From assembly GCA_013397795.1 (NCBI GenBank), contig VZTJ01005904.1, positions 940,000-1,003,999 of the forward strand: a stretch of DNA of 64,000 bases, given 5' to 3'. Within the stretch, counting starts at the first letter, position 1, and each line of letters starts with the position of its first letter. Below, one piece after another: positions 59,800 to 64,000 of the stretch. Made by a program: the position numbers and the translations under genes. Under the pieces are notes generated by a model, which saw nothing but the letters and a program-made list of their open reading frames with translations, did not search any database and had not been told where the DNA came from. The stretch comes from Orthonyx spaldingii (Eukaryota > Chordata > Aves > Passeriformes > Orthonychidae).

Positions 59800-61197
59800 C
59801 TGTCATACAATAGATGTACAATATGACATAGTGTATAATTTATAGATTTATAAACAATTTAAATATGTAAATTTCTGTTATTTTAAAAACTACTTTAAAT
59901 GCCTGTCATGGTATTTCCCCCACAGCATTCATTAGCTCTTCTCTTAGCCTTTTGAGAAGGTGTCTAGAAATAAGTCTATGCATCATAGAAAAACACTGAG
60001 GGTTGGCTCACTGTGCACTGTGTTGTGGACCAAAAAGGAAGAGGAAGAGAGAGTGAGAGCTCTTGCCCCAGAGCATTTGTTCACAACATGAACACACTTG
60101 CTTTCTCAGCATGGTATGGGTTCTCTTCTCCTCTCCCTCAGCACTTAGATAGCTGTTCTAGGGCAGGTTGGATGAGTGCTTTCCTCTTGCCCTCTGGGGA
60201 TTACACTCCTTTCCCTCGGGAAGGCAGAATTTTGTGAAGAAAAGCCTGGACAACATCATGCATCAGTATGGGGAGCACTGCTTTAGAGCACACATGCATC
60301 TTATAACCCCTTCCTTACAAGGGAAGCAAGTCTCTAGATCTGTCAAGCACGGCATCTGAACGCACGTACAGTTTCTCAGTGTCACCTATTTTTCTGCTTT
60401 TTTGCTTAAAATCACTCAGAAATTCCAGGCACTAAGAGCTTTTTCCTTTCAGAGAGGTGAATATCCAGGCACCTACGCTGACAGCATTGTGAGTTCTCTG
60501 CAATTTTTGCATGTTGCGTGCCTCTATGGAGGATGTGTTTTTCTCTGTTTTCTCTGAGGCAATGCTTATGATTTCCCTGAAGAGGCAGTGGTGCATCTGA
60601 AGAGGAGACAAGATTTCTGGAAATGCAGACTGGCAAAGCCAGAACAGACATGTTTAGTCTTGAGGACATCTATGGATTGTTAGCCTAGACCAACTCTTAA
60701 GAGAGGTTTGGAGGACCTCCAGTTCAGCTGAAGTTCATGGCCAAAGGTCATGTGGTGGTGTGTACATGTTGTTGGGACCTCATGTCACACAATAGGGAGG
60801 CAGAGATTTGAAGGGGTGAGAACTGTAGTGGGCTCAGGAGGTATGATCTAGCAGCTCCATGCAGTGAAAACGAATTGCCCAAAACTCATGCAGAAAAAAA
60901 CCTAAGCCACCAAACCAAAACACCAAAACCTGCAATCATTAATGTTGCTATGGTCCCTGAAACTATCAGCAGCTTAGCTTCTTAGGAAAAAAGGAAGGAA
61001 GGTATTTTAAGTATATAAAGAGTCTGTAAGGAAGAACAAAGTAAAAAAAAAGATGCCGTACTAAATTAATGTTGATTTCCTTGAAACCAGACATGAAAGT
61101 AGTAGGTGATACCGAAAGCATCAGTAAAAGTGAGTCCTTCATCTATGTGCAAACTATTAACAGTATTGCTGTTCAGGACAGTGTTACTTGTTGCCAG

Positions 61198-61449
61198 TCA
61201 CTAGGACAGGAGGCAATGAGCAGAAACTGATGCACAGGAAATTCCACCTGAATATGAGGAAATGCTTCTTTACTGTGCACCAAGAACTGGAGCATGTTGC
61301 CCAGAGAAATTGTGTCTCCCTCACTGGAGATATTCAAGAACTGCCTGGACACAATTCTGTGCAAGGTGCTCTAGGATGACCCTGCTTGAGCAGGGAGGTC
61401 GGATCAGATGTGATCCCTTCCAACCTGACCGCTCCTGTGATTCTATGAT
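61198..61449 (+). mobile_element. CR1 LINE 3' fragment
   Basis: KLMHRKFHLNMRKCFFTVHQ and ELEHVAQRN match the ORF2 C-terminus (…NMRK-FF-V…). It is followed by the 3' tail tgatcccttccaacctgacc and ctgtgattctatgatt. Antisense to NR2E1. Confidence 0.92.
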
Positions 61450-63970
61450 TACGAGTTTTAAACCACCCTGTTCCAATCTGAATGGAAGGAAGAATCCTCA
61501 AAGTCTCTGCTCTCAACTTGTCACTGTAGGGTTATGTCCTTTTTGCCCGGTGTGCTTTGCAGAATTTCTACATAACGTAAGGAAATTGTGACAGCGAGGT
61601 TCTTGTGTCTCTGCATACAGAAACACTTACACTGGATTTTACAGTACCAAAAACTGCCCAGATTATTGTCTGAAATGGAGATGGGGAGGGTGTGTTTTGT
61701 CTAGAGTGTGGTGCCCATCTCAACTTTCTTCTGAGATCAGATGAATCTGCTCTTAAGTTTCCTAACCACTGCAGCCTGGAAACCCAGTCACTCCTCTGGA
61801 TAATTCCACCTGATGGATGTGCAGGTGTCTGTATAACATAGGAAATTATTTGCCAGCCTTTCATTTGCTTTTGTAAAACTTTTTTGTCATTCATTCATGC
61901 AGATACAATGGTAATGAATGGTGGTTCCTGGAAGATATCCATTTCATATTTTCTTTCTCACCAAGTCTTTAAAGTCAGAAGACTTTAGAAATAGGAGACT
62001 ATTCCAATAGCTAGAGCTTTCTTTATGCCTATGCATAAGTCTGTAAAACCACCAATTAAAATAATTCATGCTGAAGTCATACTCAGCCCTTCTTCTTCAG
62101 AGAAACAACAAATACCAGGCTTTCTGAACAACTGGGTTTTGCTTCTTAATCAACCCATCCCTAGTGTCATCTTTTGTTGGTGACCTGCATTGGGCCAACC
62201 TGTCTCACAGATAAGGTGGGCAGGTGGGCAGGCTGGCAGAACTAGAAGCATGACATTTTTCATTGTGTGGTTTCTGGTTCAAGATGGACGGTATGAATCT
62301 AGGGAAGGGACACAGCCTCTGGTTTGCCAGAGGTAAGTGACACAGCAACGTTCAGACTTGTGTTTTATCAGCAAATTGTCTTCTATTTAATTCCTTGCCT
62401 TCAAGATAAAACCATCCCAGAGTCCTGAAATTACAGTGCACTTGCCTTTTTAGAAGAGCGCAAATAAAAAAGGAAAATTCAGGAAAAGATTTTAGACTCT
62501 CCTCAGCCAGATGTCAGGGATACAAAAAGAGAAATGCAGACATTTACAGCTGGGCCATTGTCAAATTAAATAATGCAATAGCAATGTTATAAAAATCAAC
62601 TGTATGATTATTCATGAAATAAGGTGATTAAAATCAGAGTTATTTCTTCTCCAGCCCTCCTAAAAATGACAGGGGAATCATGCAGAAAGAGGCCCAAGTC
62701 AAAGCTTTTGAGCTGAGCAGCTCTGAGTTTTGAGGAAGCTGACTTGCAATGAGATACAGCAAGTGAGAGGGATGTTAAAGAAAGGCTGGATTTTTAATGT
62801 GTTATTCACTAACATTAGTCCTTGCTGTGAAAGTGAAAGAGGCAGTGGGTTATTTAATGGGAGCACTGTGGTATCTATGGTAGATAAGCAGGCATTGCTG
62901 TTTGAGGCAGACTTGGTCACATGCCATGGAGATTTCCCCTGCTCCCAGGTCCTGCTGCCTCCTCCTCTGCACACTAACAGAGATGATGTTGTGGGAAATG
63001 CTTCCCTATTATATCAAATAAAGCCTTTGCCTAGGGAGCCTCCTGTGGACATCACTGGTCTAGAGATGGATCCAGTCTCCTCCCGTGTGCTGGGGCTGCT
63101 ACTGGAGCAGTGCATCTGCTTCTTGTCCCTGACACTTGAGTCTGTTTCTTTGGTTGCTCACTGTGACAGACCCAGTGCTCCACAGGATCAGTGGCAGCAG
63201 AAGACACAATCAGAGAGCAGCAGGATGCCACACTGGGATTGTTGTCTCCCTAATGGCATGTGTGACCTCCCGGGCCCTGTCTCATCACTCCCCTCATGCT
63301 CACTGAAGCAGCAGGCCTGCAGGTGAAGCTGAGCAGCATTCCTCTTTGCCTAATTTCACAACAAGGATTTCAAAACATGGATTTGGTGCTAGAAAAGGAA
63401 CATTTTTATATACCTTAGCTTTATAACACATTGTGACCATCATGATTTACTTTTAGATTGAAAACACTATTGGGTTTCCTAAGAAACTCTTTTCTTTTAG
63501 TTCAAAATACATATTTGCTTATCAACTGCAACACTTGCAACATGCTTCTGGGGAAGTAGTTCCTCTGATGACTGCAATGTAATGTCTATGGCACAGTTTT
63601 TCTAGTTATCATTTTGGTAAATTAGCTCAATCACATCAAAGTATTAACTGTCTTTTATGATTGGAGCTTTGTGTAGATTTACACCCTTCCGTTTTACAAT
63701 TTTCTGATTACTTTTTAAAAAATGGGTGCATTGTACAAAGCACACTGAGTCCTCATCAAGAATCAAGTCATTAAGAAATTGTTTCAGCTTGTATGGTTCA
63801 CATATGATTTACTTGAGGCAAAGGCAAATTACCATAGAGGAAAACAAAACATATTAGGGAAGATTTTAATTAATGGTAAAAAATATTTGGGGCTGGCCAA
63901 ATACTGCTTCCACCATATTGATGTATTTGTAAGCCAAGTTGAATAAGGAAAAAATGTCGGCTGTGTAAAG

Positions 63971-64000
63971 AGGAGAGGAGAGGAGAGGAGAGGAGAGGAG
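63971..64000. repeat. (AGGAG)n tandem repeat at the right edge
   Basis: Six perfect AGGAG pentamers running into the window end. The array may continue. Confidence 0.95.

Larger units (their letters stand above)
59800..64000 (-). other. NR2E1: NR2E1 intron 5 (partial, to the window edge)
   Basis: I looked for the preceding exon (ending ...SLQDQ) and the hinge and DBD exons and found none, so the intron continues off the right edge. It holds a CR1 tail (61198-61449) and ends in an AGGAG array. The open frame 62730-63326 (plus, 198 residues) resembles no family. Confidence 0.75.

Noticed and set aside
62730..63326. 198-residue open frame on the plus strand near the right edge
   Set aside because: No family resemblance or flanking gene structure; lies in NR2E1 intron sequence.
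1..64000. CRISPR array, integrated virus, toxin-antitoxin or other exotic system
   Set aside because: No regularly spaced direct repeats, no viral gene order, and no bacterial-type coding density. The window is ordinary avian gene-containing DNA.

Overview
The window is vertebrate nuclear DNA, almost certainly from a bird and probably a songbird. It has long AT-rich introns with GT-AG borders, two CpG-island promoters and many decayed CR1 non-LTR retrotransposon tails. One tRNA-Ile-headed SINE with a CR1-type tail resembles the TguSINE1 family known from passerines. There is no sign of prokaryotic, plasmid or viral organisation.

Three protein-coding genes are recognisable from exon translations, in the same order and relative orientation as I recall from human 6q21. 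On the minus strand from the left edge to 27731 is the 5' half of AFG1L (LACE1), a mitochondrial AFG1-type AAA+ ATPase; seven exons are present and the remaining 3' exons lie beyond position 1. On the plus strand, 34523-51596, is complete SNX3, a PX-domain sorting nexin (4 coding exons, 162 residues), with a poly(A) signal at 52148. On the minus strand, 56367-59799, are the last four coding exons of NR2E1 (TLX), an orphan nuclear receptor; its 5' exons, including the DNA-binding domain, lie beyond 64000.

AFG1L and SNX3 are divergent, with start codons 6.8 kb apart. Each has its own CpG island (about 27.1-27.85 kb and 34.15-34.86 kb). The space between holds two CR1 copies in opposite orientation and a short CR1 tail. 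SNX3 and NR2E1 converge tail to tail, with about 2.9 kb between their likely polyadenylation sites.

The three genes do not form a pathway: mitochondrial protein quality control, endosomal PI3P-dependent sorting, and neural stem-cell transcription. The most interesting non-coding signals are a 14-bp octamer-type direct repeat 52 bp apart in a short NR2E1 intron, a miR-9 seed match in the presumed NR2E1 3' UTR, a YY1-type motif overlapping the AFG1L start codon, ZNF143-type motifs at both CpG-island promoters, and a decayed CR1 reverse-transcriptase copy in AFG1L intron 1. I found no new biological system, CRISPR array or RNA gene. The long remainder is intronic or intergenic sequence with no coding signal I can support.
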